From: an uncultured Lentisphaerota bacterium
GTDB taxonomy: Bacteria; Verrucomicrobiota; Kiritimatiellia; CAIQIC01
Assembly: GCA_903871765.1 (NCBI GenBank)
Contig: CAIQIC010000309.1
Span: 1-36,424 of the forward strand
Direction: 5' to 3'
DNA: 36,424 bases
Position numbers and translations under genes: made by a program. Positions 27,039 through 34,896 of this stretch are shown here, piece by piece; the stretch's first letter is position 1, and each line of letters begins with the position of its first letter. The notes beneath the pieces were generated by a model that did not search any database, was not told where the DNA came from, and saw only the letters and a program-made list of their open reading frames with translations.

Positions 27039-27098
27039 AGCCGGCCGGGCCCGGCGCTGCCGGGGGGGGCCTCCGCGGAAGCAACACGCCGCGCCGGC

Positions 27099-27641
27099 TC
27101 AATAATCGTATTTCACCGGCACGCTGGGGCCGGGGCCGTAGTCCATGCGGACCGGCTCGCGGTTCGAGGCGGCGACCAGCATGGGCGGCAGGCCGGTGGC
27201 GGCCGGCGCGGGGCTGTCCGGGTGCGGCAGCGGGCGTTGGTCCTCCAGGGCCAGCGCCGGCGCGGGGCGGGCGGGGCTGGAGGAACCGGAAGGCCGGACC
27301 AAGTAGTAGCCGCCGCCGAGCAGCAGCAGCACGGCGGCCGCGGCCAGCGCGAGCCGCACGGGCTCGAAACGCTCGGCATACCAGCGGGCCTGGGCGTCCT
27401 GCCACCAGCCCGCGGCCGCCCACTGGGCCGCCACCCGGGTATGGATGGCCGCCAGGGTGCGCGCCTCGCAGCCGGGCGCGGGCTGCTCGTAGCGCTTGAG
27501 GGCTATCAGTTGCCGGACCGCCTCCTGATCGTCCCACCGCGCGCGGCACATGAAGCAACTGCGGAGATGCGCCTGGACCTCCGCATAGCGCGGATCGGTC
27601 TCCGGGAGCCCGTACATTTCTTTGCCCAGCGGACATTTCAT
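27099..27641 (-). CDS. Membrane anti-sigma factor with zinc-finger-like N-terminus
   Basis: A 180-residue protein. The N-terminal 45 residues carry the anti-sigma zinc-finger pattern: an early Cys (MKCPLGKEMYG) and HLRSCFMCRARW, where HxxxCxxC binds zinc in ZAS-type anti-sigma factors. One transmembrane segment (ALAAAAVLLLLGGGYYLV) follows around residue 105. A Pro/Ala-rich periplasmic tail ends in VPVKYDY. It lies directly downstream of the ECF sigma gene, 26 nt after its stop, and presumably holds that factor at the membrane until a signal arrives. ATG 27641 is chosen; an in-frame TTG at 27671 would overlap the sigma gene. A 7-bp inverted repeat AGCCGGC/GCCGGCT lies just beyond its stop. 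Confidence 0.8.
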   Translation of the reverse strand: MKCPLGKEMYGLPETDPRYAEVQAHLRSCFMCRARWDDQEAVRQLIALKRYEQPAPGCEARTLAAIHTRVAAQWAAAGWWQDAQARWYAERFEPVRLALAAAAVLLLLGGGYYLVRPSGSSSPARPAPALALEDQRPLPHPDSPAPAATGLPPMLVAASNREPVRMDYGPGPSVPVKYDY

Positions 27642-27667
27642 GGTGTCAACTCGCGTGACGGAACGGC

Positions 27668-28276
27668 TCAAGGCGCAAATTCCTTCAGCGCCTGCTGCAA
27701 CTGCCGCCGCGCATAAAACAGGCGGGAGCGCACCGTGCCCTCGGACGTTCTGATCATGCGCGCGATCTCCTCATGCGGCAGGCCCTGGATGTCATGGAGC
27801 ACCACCACCGTTCTGTGTTTATCCGACAACTTCCGGAGCGCGGCGTTCAATCGGATCTGCAGTTCGCCCAGGGAGGCCTCGCGCACGGGCGACTCGCGGG
27901 CGCGGAGTTCGACGTAGAACGGATCGTGCTCGACGGCCGGATCGAGACCGTCGAGACTCATCATTTCGCGCCGCCCGCGTTTTTTGAGGAAATTAATGCC
28001 GTGGTTGAGGGCGATGCGGTAAAGCCAGGTGTAGAAAGTGGAGCCGCCGCGGAACCGGTGCAGAGCGGACAACGCCTTGACAAAAACATCCTGCGTCAGG
28101 TCCTCAGCATCCTCCCGGTTGCTGGTCATGTGGTAGAGCAGGTTGTATATGCGCCCATGATAGCGGCGGACGAGTTCGTCGCCGGCCGCGAGGTCGTGGT
28201 GCCGGACGCGCCGCAGCAAGTCGCCTTCGTCGGCCGCCACGGTGGACGGCGGAGCGGCTGGGGACGGTTCCATCAT
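27668..28276 (-). CDS. ECF-family RNA polymerase sigma factor
   Basis: A 202-residue sigma factor with only regions 2 and 4, as in the RpoE-like ECF group. Region 2 reads LVRRYHGRIYNLLYHMTSNREDAEDLTQDVFVKAL then FYTWLYRIALNHGINFLKKRGR, which binds core polymerase and the -10 element. Region 4 has LSDKHRTVVVLHDIQGL, and HEEIARMIRTSEGTVRSRLFYARRQL is the helix-turn-helix contacting the -35. A 20-residue Pro/Ala-rich N-terminal tail precedes region 2. Two adjacent ATGs (28276, 28273) are possible starts. It directly abuts the dUTPase gene upstream and the anti-sigma gene downstream, so the three are likely co-transcribed. Confidence 0.95.
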   Translation of the reverse strand: MMEPSPAAPPSTVAADEGDLLRRVRHHDLAAGDELVRRYHGRIYNLLYHMTSNREDAEDLTQDVFVKALSALHRFRGGSTFYTWLYRIALNHGINFLKKRGRREMMSLDGLDPAVEHDPFYVELRARESPVREASLGELQIRLNAALRKLSDKHRTVVVLHDIQGLPHEEIARMIRTSEGTVRSRLFYARRQLQQALKEFAP

Positions 28277-28654
28277 TTAACGCCCGATGTGCCGGTCATC
28301 CCCCTGCTGCTTTTCGGTGTAGCCGGAATCCTGGCGCTGGAAGTTGACCTTGTTCTTTTCCAGATAGAGGCGGTGGACGTCCGCCGCGCTCAGGCCGGCG
28401 ACCTGCGCGAGCGAAATGAGAAAATGAAACAAGTCCACGATCTCGACGCGGGCATTCTGCTTGTTGTACGTCTGGTACTTGGCCCACCATTTCCAGGGCA
28501 CGCTGTCGGTGAGCTCCGCGAGCTCCTGGGACATGGCGCGGCAGTAGTTGAGGATCCACTGAGGCTGTTCTTCCTCGGGCATGGCCACGGTGTCCACGCC
28601 GATGCGGCGGTTGAGTTCGGCCTGTTTGTCAAACATGTCCTGCATCAAGTCCAT
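28277..28654 (-). CDS. Dimeric all-alpha dUTP diphosphatase (dUTPase_2 family)
   Basis: A 125-residue all-helical nucleotide pyrophosphatase. It starts with DMFDKQAELNRRIGV and carries the metal-binding pairs QELAEL (Glu44, Glu47) and EIVDLFHFL (Glu71, Asp74), the ExxE...ExxD signature of dimeric dUTPases and relatives of MazG. SVPWKWW between them is typical of the dUTPase_2 branch. It would hydrolyse dUTP to dUMP, feeding the thymidylate synthase found about 4 kb downstream. ATG 28654 is preferred since AAGGAG sits 6 nt before it; an in-frame TTG lies at 28684. At 125 residues it is shorter than many dimeric dUTPases. Its stop codon abuts the sigma-factor start. Confidence 0.82.
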   Translation of the reverse strand: MDLMQDMFDKQAELNRRIGVDTVAMPEEEQPQWILNYCRAMSQELAELTDSVPWKWWAKYQTYNKQNARVEIVDLFHFLISLAQVAGLSAADVHRLYLEKNKVNFQRQDSGYTEKQQGDDRHIGR

Positions 28655-28769
28655 GCGGGCTCCTTCCCATTTTTTGCTTTCCAAACTGTCGCCCTCCGTG
28701 GACAGTAGCGGCTGTCGCGGCTGACGGCGTCAAGGAAACCGGAATCGGCCGGGCTTGAAAAGAAAAAAC

Positions 28770-29702
28770 ATGAAAAAGTTGATCATCGTGGGCTCGGGCG
28801 CGGCGGGGTACACGGCGGCGATTTACGCCGCGCGCGCCAACCTCACGCCCCTGGTGCTGGACGGCGTGCAGCCCGGCGGCCAATTGACCCTCACGACCGA
28901 GATTGAAAACTTCCCCGGCTTTCCGACGGGCATCACCGGGCCGGAGCTAATGGACGGAATGCGCCGGCAGGCCGAACGCTTCGGGGCGCGGTTTGTGATG
29001 GATAGCGTCGCGTCCGCCGAGTTCGGCGGCCGGCCGCTCCACCTGACGCTGGCCGGCGGTCAGATGCTGGCGGCTGACGCCGTCATTATTGCCACCGGCG
29101 CGACCCCGAAATATCTCGGCCTGCCGTCCGAACAGCAATTGATCGGCCATGGCGTGTCCGCCTGTGCCACCTGCGACGGCGCGTTTTATCGCAACGAGCC
29201 CATCGCCGTCGTCGGCGGCGGCGACACGGCAATGGAGGAGGCGTTGTTTCTCACACGCTTTGCCTCCCGGATCACGGTGATCCACCGCCGCGACCAGTTT
29301 CGCGCCTCCCCGATCATGGCCGGACGGGTGCTGCAACACTCCAAGATCGAGGTGCGCTGGAACAGCGTGGTGGAGGAGGTGCTCGACGTGGCGCGACAGG
29401 AAGTCACCGGCCTGCGGTTGAAGCACGTCCAGACCGGCGCGCGCAGCACGCTGGCGGTCAAGGGGCTGTTTGTCGCCATCGGGTATCAGCCCAACACCGC
29501 GCCGTTCCGGGGCCAGTTGGACACGGACGCGGCGGGCTATGTGCGCACGACCGGCGTGCGGACCAGCCGTCCCGGCGTGTTTGCCGCGGGCGACGTGCAG
29601 GATCCGACCTACCGGCAGGCCATCACCGCCGCCGGCTCCGGCTGCATGGCCGCGCTGGAGGCGCAGCGTTACCTGGAAGAACTCGCCCACGGCCGGGCCT
29701 GA
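28770..29702 (+). CDS. trxB: Thioredoxin reductase
   Basis: A 310-residue FAD/NADPH enzyme reducing thioredoxin. The FAD-binding start is LIIVGSGAAGYTAAIYAARA, followed by GGQLTLTTEIENFPGFP. The redox disulfide is CATC (Cys132 and Cys135) in the family-standard place. The NADPH domain has VVGGGDTAMEEALFLT and HRRDQFRA. The C-terminal ATG-like GVFAAGDVQDP and RQAITAAGSGCMAALEA complete the FAD site. ATG 28770 starts the protein; an in-frame TTG at 28755 has no advantage. The gene diverges from the dUTPase-sigma cluster across a 115-nt spacer. Confidence 0.97.
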   Translation: MKKLIIVGSGAAGYTAAIYAARANLTPLVLDGVQPGGQLTLTTEIENFPGFPTGITGPELMDGMRRQAERFGARFVMDSVASAEFGGRPLHLTLAGGQMLAADAVIIATGATPKYLGLPSEQQLIGHGVSACATCDGAFYRNEPIAVVGGGDTAMEEALFLTRFASRITVIHRRDQFRASPIMAGRVLQHSKIEVRWNSVVEEVLDVARQEVTGLRLKHVQTGARSTLAVKGLFVAIGYQPNTAPFRGQLDTDAAGYVRTTGVRTSRPGVFAAGDVQDPTYRQAITAAGSGCMAALEAQRYLEELAHGRA

Positions 29703-29742
29703 CCGGGACGTGTCCGGGCGGCGCTGACGGTGAACCGCGCGC

Positions 29743-29770
29743 TTTACGTGCGATGCAACTGTGATAATCT
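29743..29770 (+). promoter_or_regulatory. Candidate promoter for the nucleotidyltransferase module
   Basis: TTTACG (29743-29748) and TAATCT (29765-29770) are 16 nt apart; alternatively TG-T-GATAAT (29760-29768) forms an extended -10. It lies 22 nt before the ATG of the small gene at 29793 and is AT-richer than its surroundings. Confidence 0.4.
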
Positions 29771-29792
29771 CCGGTCACGGGATTAAGGTTCC

Positions 29793-29987
29793 ATGAAACG
29801 CACGGATGAGATCAACGCCAAACTGGATTTCTGGGCGGCCAAGCCCCAGGTTGCGCCGTTGCCCCGGCTGGCCAATCTGCCGCGTTTTGGACACCGCAAA
29901 TTCGATTCCTACCGGGAAATGAACGCTTGGAAACAAACCTTGCTGGCCGAGCTGGCCAGCCACGGAGGCGCGCAATGGACGAAGTGA
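29793..29987 (+). CDS. Small protein paired with a nucleotidyltransferase
   Basis: A 64-residue protein of unknown function, basic and Trp/Pro-containing (KLDFWAAKPQVAPLPRL, FGHRKFDSYREMNAWKQ). No known domain is recognised. It overlaps the downstream nucleotidyltransferase-fold gene by 13 nt, the overlap containing that gene's start, which implies coupled translation. I have an impression that similar short proteins precede such nucleotidyltransferases elsewhere, but cannot verify it. The arrangement resembles two-gene toxin-antitoxin modules such as MNT/HEPN, though this protein is too short for a HEPN domain and shows no RxxxxxH motif. Confidence 0.65.
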   Translation: MKRTDEINAKLDFWAAKPQVAPLPRLANLPRFGHRKFDSYREMNAWKQTLLAELASHGGAQWTK

Positions 29988-30445
29988 TCCGGCGTTTTGC
30001 CACCCATCGCGTGCGGTACCTGGTGATCGGCGGACAGGCCGTCCGCCTGGCGGGCCTGCCGCGCTTCTCGATGGATTGGGATTTTTTCATACCACCGCGC
30101 GATGCCGCCAATCTGCGCCGCATCGAGGCTGCGCTGGGCGACGAACTCGATTGTCCGTTGGATGCGTTGGGACCACACGGCGAGAACGCGATCCAAACCT
30201 ATCAAACCCAATGGGGCGTCATCCAATTTCATCTGGGCGGCCCCGGCCTGCCGGCTTTTGAGATCGCCGAACAGCATGCGCAAACGTACGCCACGGAAAA
30301 CGGCACACCCGTGCTGTGCCTGGGTTTGGCTGACCTGCTGATGTCCAAAGTGCGCGCCGGCCGCCCGCAGGATTTACAGGACGCGGAATTCCTGAAGCGC
30401 CTTCAGTTACGTGCTGCGCAGGACAGGCAGCCGGACAAAACATGA
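29975..30445 (+). CDS. Minimal nucleotidyltransferase-fold protein (MNT/AbiEii-like)
   Basis: A 156-residue protein with the polymerase-beta-like nucleotidyltransferase core: YLVIGGQAVRLAGLPRFSMDWDFFI, where GG begins the nucleotide site and Asp34 and Asp36 (DWD) are the metal ligands. Later segments (GVIQFHLGG, VLCLGLADLLMSKVRAGRPQDLQDAEFL) match those of AbiEii-type and DUF-type minimal nucleotidyltransferases that adenylate or otherwise modify RNA or protein partners. A strong ribosome site, GGAGG at 29964-29968, lies within the preceding gene. The stop codon overlaps the ATG of the ABC exporter (ATGA at 30442). Function could be a toxin, an antitoxin or an unrelated modifier. Confidence 0.75.
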   Translation: MDEVIRRFATHRVRYLVIGGQAVRLAGLPRFSMDWDFFIPPRDAANLRRIEAALGDELDCPLDALGPHGENAIQTYQTQWGVIQFHLGGPGLPAFEIAEQHAQTYATENGTPVLCLGLADLLMSKVRAGRPQDLQDAEFLKRLQLRAAQDRQPDKT

Positions 30446-32220
30446 AGCCGAACCTTCAACCTGCTGGCGCCAAGCGCGCGGTCTGGCTGCGGCTGTTCGG
30501 CCACGCGAAACCCTACGTTCCGCGGCTGCTGCTGGGCACGTTCTTCGGCATCCTCTTTGGCGGCTCGACCACGAGTCTGTTGCCGGTCCTGCAGAAGAAT
30601 CTTAGTTTGCTGACCGGCGACAAGCATTTGTCGCTGCACACGACGATTCTGTTTGCGGTGCTGCTACCCTTATTAACCGTTCTGCGTGGTGTGGGTGATT
30701 TCGCCAGCCGCTATCTGATCGAATGGGTCGGCAATCGCGTCGTCATGGAACTGCGTAATCAGTTGTTTGGCCGCACCGTGCAGCTTTCGATGGGTTATTT
30801 CACGCGCAGCCGCAGCGGTGAGTTGATGAGCCGCATCACCAACGACACCATGTTGGTGCAGAATGCGGTCAGCACGTTCATCGGCGACCTGATCCGTGAG
30901 CCCTTCGTGCTCATCGGCGCGGCGGGTTATGTGGTTTGGCTGAATTGGAAGCTGGCGGTGTTAAGCTTGATCGTCTTTCCGATCTGCGTTCTTCCCGTGG
31001 CGCATTTTGGCCGCAAGGTTCGCCGCGCCGCGCGCGAAGGCCAGGCGCGGCTGGCGAACCTCGCCGCGATTCTGCAGGAGGCCCTGAGCGGCATGCGCAT
31101 CGTCAAGGCCTTCGGTATGGAGCAGCACGAACACCGGCGCTTCAGCGTGGAGGCTCAGGCCACCTTCTCGCGCGCCATGAAGGTCACGCGCGCCAACGCC
31201 TCCATCGAGCCCATTATCGTATTTCTGGCCGCGGTCGGTGCCATCCCCGTCATGCTCTACGCTTATTTCACCGGTATGCCGCTGGACGAGTTGATCACCT
31301 TTTGCGTGGCCATGTTGATCATGTACCAGCCGGTCAAGAAATTGAGCAAGCTGCACCTGGCCATCCAGCAAAGCTCCGCCGCCGCCGACCGCATCTTCGA
31401 GCTGCTCGACACGCCCATCGGCGTCACGGACCGCCCCAATGCCCACGCGTTCAGCGAACCGGTGCAGCGCATTGCGTTCGAAAACGTCGGCTTTGCCTAC
31501 GAAGCCAACGAGCCGGTGCTGCAGGACGTCAGCTTCACCGTCGGCGCCGGCCAATGCTACGCGTTCGTCGGCAGCAGCGGCGCGGGTAAATCCACGCTGG
31601 TCAGCCTGGTGCCGCGCTTTTACGACGTCACCGCCGGCCGCATCCTGCTCAACAACCACGATGTGCGCGACCTCACCCAGGCCTCGCTCCGCCAGCAGAT
31701 CGGCCTGGTCACGCAGGAGACGATCCTCTTCAACGACACGGTGGCCAACAACATCGCCTACGGCACCGCCCACGCCGACCGCGCCGCGATTGAGGCGGCC
31801 GCGCGGCGCGCGCATGCCCACGACTTCATCCGCGAGATGCCCGAGGGCTACGACACGATCATCGGCGAGCGCGGCGTCCGTCTCTCCGGCGGCCAGCGCC
31901 AGCGCCTCGCCATCGCCCGCGCCATCCTGCGCAACCCGCCCATCCTGATCCTCGACGAGGCCACCAGCGCGCTCGACACCGAATCCGAACGTGCCGTCCA
32001 GGCGGCGTTGGACGAACTCATGGCGCACCGCACCGTGCTGGCCATCGCGCACCGGCTCTCGACCATCATGCACGCCGACCGGATCATCGTGTTGGACGGC
32101 GGGCGCATTGTCGAAACCGGCACGCATCAGGAATTGCTCGCCCTCGGCGGCACCTACAAGCGCCTCTATGATCTCCAATTTCGCGACGCGCCGGAGACTC
32201 CACCCGCCCCGAGCGATTGA
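30442..32220 (+). CDS. ABC exporter, MsbA/lipid-flippase-like (fused TMD-NBD)
   Basis: A 592-residue half-transporter acting as a homodimer in the inner membrane. Residues about 25-320 hold six transmembrane helices with exporter coupling-helix motifs (YFTRSRSGELMSRITNDT, QEALSGMRIVKAFGME). The ATPase domain has Walker A GSSGAGKST (Lys383), the Q-loop VTQETILFND, the LSGGQRQRLAIARA signature, Walker B ILILDEATSALD and the H-loop AIAHRLST. The length and TMD signatures fit MsbA-type lipid A or lipid exporters, but substrate is not readable. It overlaps the nucleotidyltransferase stop by four bases, so its translation is coupled to that gene. The thymidylate synthase gene follows after 19 nt. 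Confidence 0.93.
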   Translation: MKPNLQPAGAKRAVWLRLFGHAKPYVPRLLLGTFFGILFGGSTTSLLPVLQKNLSLLTGDKHLSLHTTILFAVLLPLLTVLRGVGDFASRYLIEWVGNRVVMELRNQLFGRTVQLSMGYFTRSRSGELMSRITNDTMLVQNAVSTFIGDLIREPFVLIGAAGYVVWLNWKLAVLSLIVFPICVLPVAHFGRKVRRAAREGQARLANLAAILQEALSGMRIVKAFGMEQHEHRRFSVEAQATFSRAMKVTRANASIEPIIVFLAAVGAIPVMLYAYFTGMPLDELITFCVAMLIMYQPVKKLSKLHLAIQQSSAAADRIFELLDTPIGVTDRPNAHAFSEPVQRIAFENVGFAYEANEPVLQDVSFTVGAGQCYAFVGSSGAGKSTLVSLVPRFYDVTAGRILLNNHDVRDLTQASLRQQIGLVTQETILFNDTVANNIAYGTAHADRAAIEAAARRAHAHDFIREMPEGYDTIIGERGVRLSGGQRQRLAIARAILRNPPILILDEATSALDTESERAVQAALDELMAHRTVLAIAHRLSTIMHADRIIVLDGGRIVETGTHQELLALGGTYKRLYDLQFRDAPETPPAPSD

Positions 32221-32239
32221 ATTATTTCGGAGAGCGTAC

Positions 32240-33136
32240 ATGCAAAACATCCCGGTGCTCCAGGTCTGCGAAAAATCCCTGGCCGCGGCTTACGAGCAGG
32301 CGCTGGTGGTGCTGTACCGGAACGGCATTCCGTTCCGGACGCAGTACGACAAGCCGGGCGATCTCCCGAGCCTGGATGCCACCCTGAACCTCACCGTCTT
32401 GGAGCCGCTGTCCGAGCCGATGATCCACAAGGCTTTTCCGGGCGGCATCGAGGACCTGCGCGAGTATGTGATGGAGGTGCAGGGCGCGAAGGACCACTGG
32501 GTCAAGAACCTCAACGACCCGGTGGACACACGCTGGGAGTACACCTACCATGGCCGGCTGGCGGCCTACGGCGCCTGGCGCGAACTTCGCGATGGCCGCT
32601 CGGAGGAAGTCGGACCGTTCCGCATCAACCAGATCGAAAAGGTCATCGCCAAGTTGGCCGCCCAGCCGTTCACGCGGCAGGCGCAGATGATCACCTGGAT
32701 GCCCAACGTGGACCTCGACTGCTACGATCCGCCCTGCCTGCAGTCGCTCTGGTACCGGATCCTGGAGGACGAGGACGGCACGGGCTGGCTGAACTGCAAC
32801 GTGCGCTTCCGCAGCAACGACGCCTGGGGCGCGAGCTTCATGAACCTGTTCGGCTTCATCCTGTTCAACCGCGAAGTTATCGCCGCCGGCGTGGCGCAGC
32901 GGACGGGGCGCCGGGTGGAGCTCGGCCGGCTGAACTGGCAGGCAGACTCCTACCACATCTACGGCAAGGATCTCGCCCCGGCCCGGCAGCGGCTGTTCGA
33001 CCGGCTGGCGACCACCGCGTTCGCCGACCGCGTGTACGAGTTCAGCGACGAAAACATCCGCCAGATCTATGACGAGGCCGGGCCGGCCATCGCGGAGAAG
33101 ATCCGCGCGCACGACGCCGCGCGGCCCAACGCCTGA
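32240..33136 (+). CDS. thyA: Thymidylate synthase family protein
   Basis: A 298-residue ThyA-fold enzyme methylating dUMP to dTMP with methylenetetrahydrofolate. The nucleophile is Cys166 in DPPCLQSLW; RSNDAWGASFMNL carries the phosphate-binding Arg-Ser and Asn202, which by position matches the Asn that selects dUMP over dCMP. LNWQADSYHIYGKD corresponds to the family HIY motif. The Cys context is PPCLQS rather than the usual PCH, and overall the sequence is divergent, so a deoxypyrimidine hydroxymethylase role is a less likely alternative. GGAG at 32229-32232, 7 nt before ATG 32240, fixes the start. Serine hydroxymethyltransferase (cofactor supply) and dUTPase (dUMP supply) are also in this window. 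Confidence 0.85.
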   Translation: MQNIPVLQVCEKSLAAAYEQALVVLYRNGIPFRTQYDKPGDLPSLDATLNLTVLEPLSEPMIHKAFPGGIEDLREYVMEVQGAKDHWVKNLNDPVDTRWEYTYHGRLAAYGAWRELRDGRSEEVGPFRINQIEKVIAKLAAQPFTRQAQMITWMPNVDLDCYDPPCLQSLWYRILEDEDGTGWLNCNVRFRSNDAWGASFMNLFGFILFNREVIAAGVAQRTGRRVELGRLNWQADSYHIYGKDLAPARQRLFDRLATTAFADRVYEFSDENIRQIYDEAGPAIAEKIRAHDAARPNA

Positions 33137-33183
33137 AGAACGGCCTTGACCCGCCGCCGCCGCTCTTGCAGGATGCGTCCGGC

Positions 33184-34635
33184 ATGAGCGAAAAAAATCA
33201 AGGCAGCAAGCTGGAAGCGCTGGTTTCGTTGTGCAAACGGCGCGGGTTCATCTTCCAAGCCTCGGAAATTTACGGCGGCCTGAACGGCTTCTGGGACTAC
33301 GGGCCCTTGGGCGCGGAACTCAAGCGCAACATCAAGGACGCTTGGTGGCGGACGATGGTGCGCGAGCGCGACGACGTGGTCGGCCTGGATTCCGCGATCA
33401 TCCAGCATCCGCGGACCTGGGAAGCGTCGGGCCATCTCGAAGGCTTCACCGACCCGATGGTGGACTGCCGGGCGTGCAAGAAGCGCTACCGCGCCGATCA
33501 ACTCTGCGAAGAGCTGGGCCTCAAGCTGGAGTTCGAAACCGGCAGCAACGCGGAAAAGAAACTCAAGCTGCCGGACGGCGCCAAGTGCCCGGCGTGCGGC
33601 TCCAAGGACATCACCGCGCCGCGCGCGTTCAACCTGATGTTCAAGACCTTCGTCGGCCCGCAGGAGGACACCTCCACGGTCGCCTACCTGCGGCCGGAAA
33701 CGGCGCAGGGCATTTTCGCGCAGTACAACAACGTGCTGGCCTGCTCGCGGCAGAAGGTGCCATTCGGCATCGCGCAGATCGGCAAGGCGTTCCGCAACGA
33801 GATCAATCCGCGCAACTACACCTTCCGCTCGCGCGAGTTCGAACAGATGGAGCTGGAGTTCTTCGTCAAGCCCGGCACGGACGCCGAGTGGCACGAGTAC
33901 TGGGTCGCCGAACGCTTGCAGTGGTACCAGCGCATCGGCCTGCCCGAGGGCCGGTTGCACCGCTACGTCTACGGTAAGGACGAGCTCGCGCACTACGCCA
34001 GCGCCTGCGTGGACGTGCTCTACGACTTCCCGTTCGGCACGCAGGAGCTCGAAGGCATCGCCGCACGCGGCGATTTCGACCTCGGCCGCCACCAGCAGTT
34101 CAGCGGCAAGTCCATGGAGTATTTCGACCAGGACACGAAGGAGAAGTTCGTACCGCACGTCGTCGAGCCGTCCGCCGGCACCGACCGCATCGCGCTGGCA
34201 CTGCTGTGCGAGGCGTTCCATGAGGAATGGGTGCCGACGAGCGACGTCGCCGGCTCGCAGCCGATCCCGGTGGACTATGCGCAGCCCATGCCGCCGGGCT
34301 GCGAGACGCGTACGGTGTTGCGCTTCGCGCCGTGCATCGCGCCGATCAAGGTCGCAGTCTTTCCGCTGCTCAAGAACAAGCCGGAGCTCGTCAGCAAAGC
34401 GCGCGGCCTCTACGACGCCCTCCGTAAGCGCTGGAGCGCGTTCTGGGACGTCGCCGGCGCGATCGGCCGCCGCTATCGCCGGCAGGACGAGGCCGGCACG
34501 CCGTTTGGCATCACGGTGGACTTCCAGACCCTGGCGGATGACACGGTGACCCTGCGCGCGCGAGATTCCATGCAGCAGATCCGACTGCCCATTGCCGACG
34601 TGGCGGCCAAGCTGGCCGAGGCCATCGAAACATGA
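33184..34635 (+). CDS. glyQS: Glycyl-tRNA synthetase, homodimeric type
   Basis: A 483-residue class II synthetase of the single-chain (alpha2) form that charges tRNA-Gly. The N-terminal catalytic part starts LEALVSLCKRRGFIFQASEIYGG and has motif 1-like GFWDYGPLGAELKRNI. A zinc-binding insertion with two Cys pairs (CRACKKRY, CPACGSKD) follows. Motif 2 is IGKAFRNEINPRNYTFRSREFEQMELEFF and motif 3 VEPSAGTDRIALALL. The C-terminal anticodon-binding domain contains APIKVAVFPLLKNKPEL and GTPFGITVDFQTL. ATG 33184 lies just after the AGGA of GCAGGATGCG. Its last codons overlap the next gene (ATGA at 34632). Confidence 0.96.
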   Translation: MSEKNQGSKLEALVSLCKRRGFIFQASEIYGGLNGFWDYGPLGAELKRNIKDAWWRTMVRERDDVVGLDSAIIQHPRTWEASGHLEGFTDPMVDCRACKKRYRADQLCEELGLKLEFETGSNAEKKLKLPDGAKCPACGSKDITAPRAFNLMFKTFVGPQEDTSTVAYLRPETAQGIFAQYNNVLACSRQKVPFGIAQIGKAFRNEINPRNYTFRSREFEQMELEFFVKPGTDAEWHEYWVAERLQWYQRIGLPEGRLHRYVYGKDELAHYASACVDVLYDFPFGTQELEGIAARGDFDLGRHQQFSGKSMEYFDQDTKEKFVPHVVEPSAGTDRIALALLCEAFHEEWVPTSDVAGSQPIPVDYAQPMPPGCETRTVLRFAPCIAPIKVAVFPLLKNKPELVSKARGLYDALRKRWSAFWDVAGAIGRRYRRQDEAGTPFGITVDFQTLADDTVTLRARDSMQQIRLPIADVAAKLAEAIET

Positions 34636-34889
34636 CCATGGCTGCGGACATCCATTTCGATTGCAGGGCCTGTGGACAGCATCTCGAGGCCCCGCCGGCC
34701 CTGGCGGGTCAGACGCTGCCCTGCCCGGACTGCGGGCAGCGGCTGCGCGTGCCGCGGCTCACCGTGCCGCTCCCCGCCGAACGCACGCGGACGCTGAGTT
34801 CCACGGCACGGATCGAACTGCCCTCGGGCAGTGTGCCGCCCCAGCCGCCGCCGCGGCGGGTGGTGATCAAACGCCCCAAGGGCGCCTAG
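34632..34889 (+). CDS. Small zinc-ribbon protein
   Basis: An 85-residue protein with a compact zinc ribbon: CRACGQHLEAP and CPDCGQRLRVP, two CxxC pairs 19 residues apart. The remaining 45 residues are Pro/Arg-rich and probably unstructured (IELPSGSVPPQPPPRRVV). Such ribbons are common as small standalone proteins or N-terminal domains in Planctomycetota and Verrucomicrobiota. The ATG overlaps the glycyl-tRNA synthetase stop, with a second possible start two codons on (34638). Function unknown; a nucleic-acid or protein-binding accessory is possible. Confidence 0.75.
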   Translation: MTMAADIHFDCRACGQHLEAPPALAGQTLPCPDCGQRLRVPRLTVPLPAERTRTLSSTARIELPSGSVPPQPPPRRVVIKRPKGA

Positions 34890-34896
34890 GAAACGG

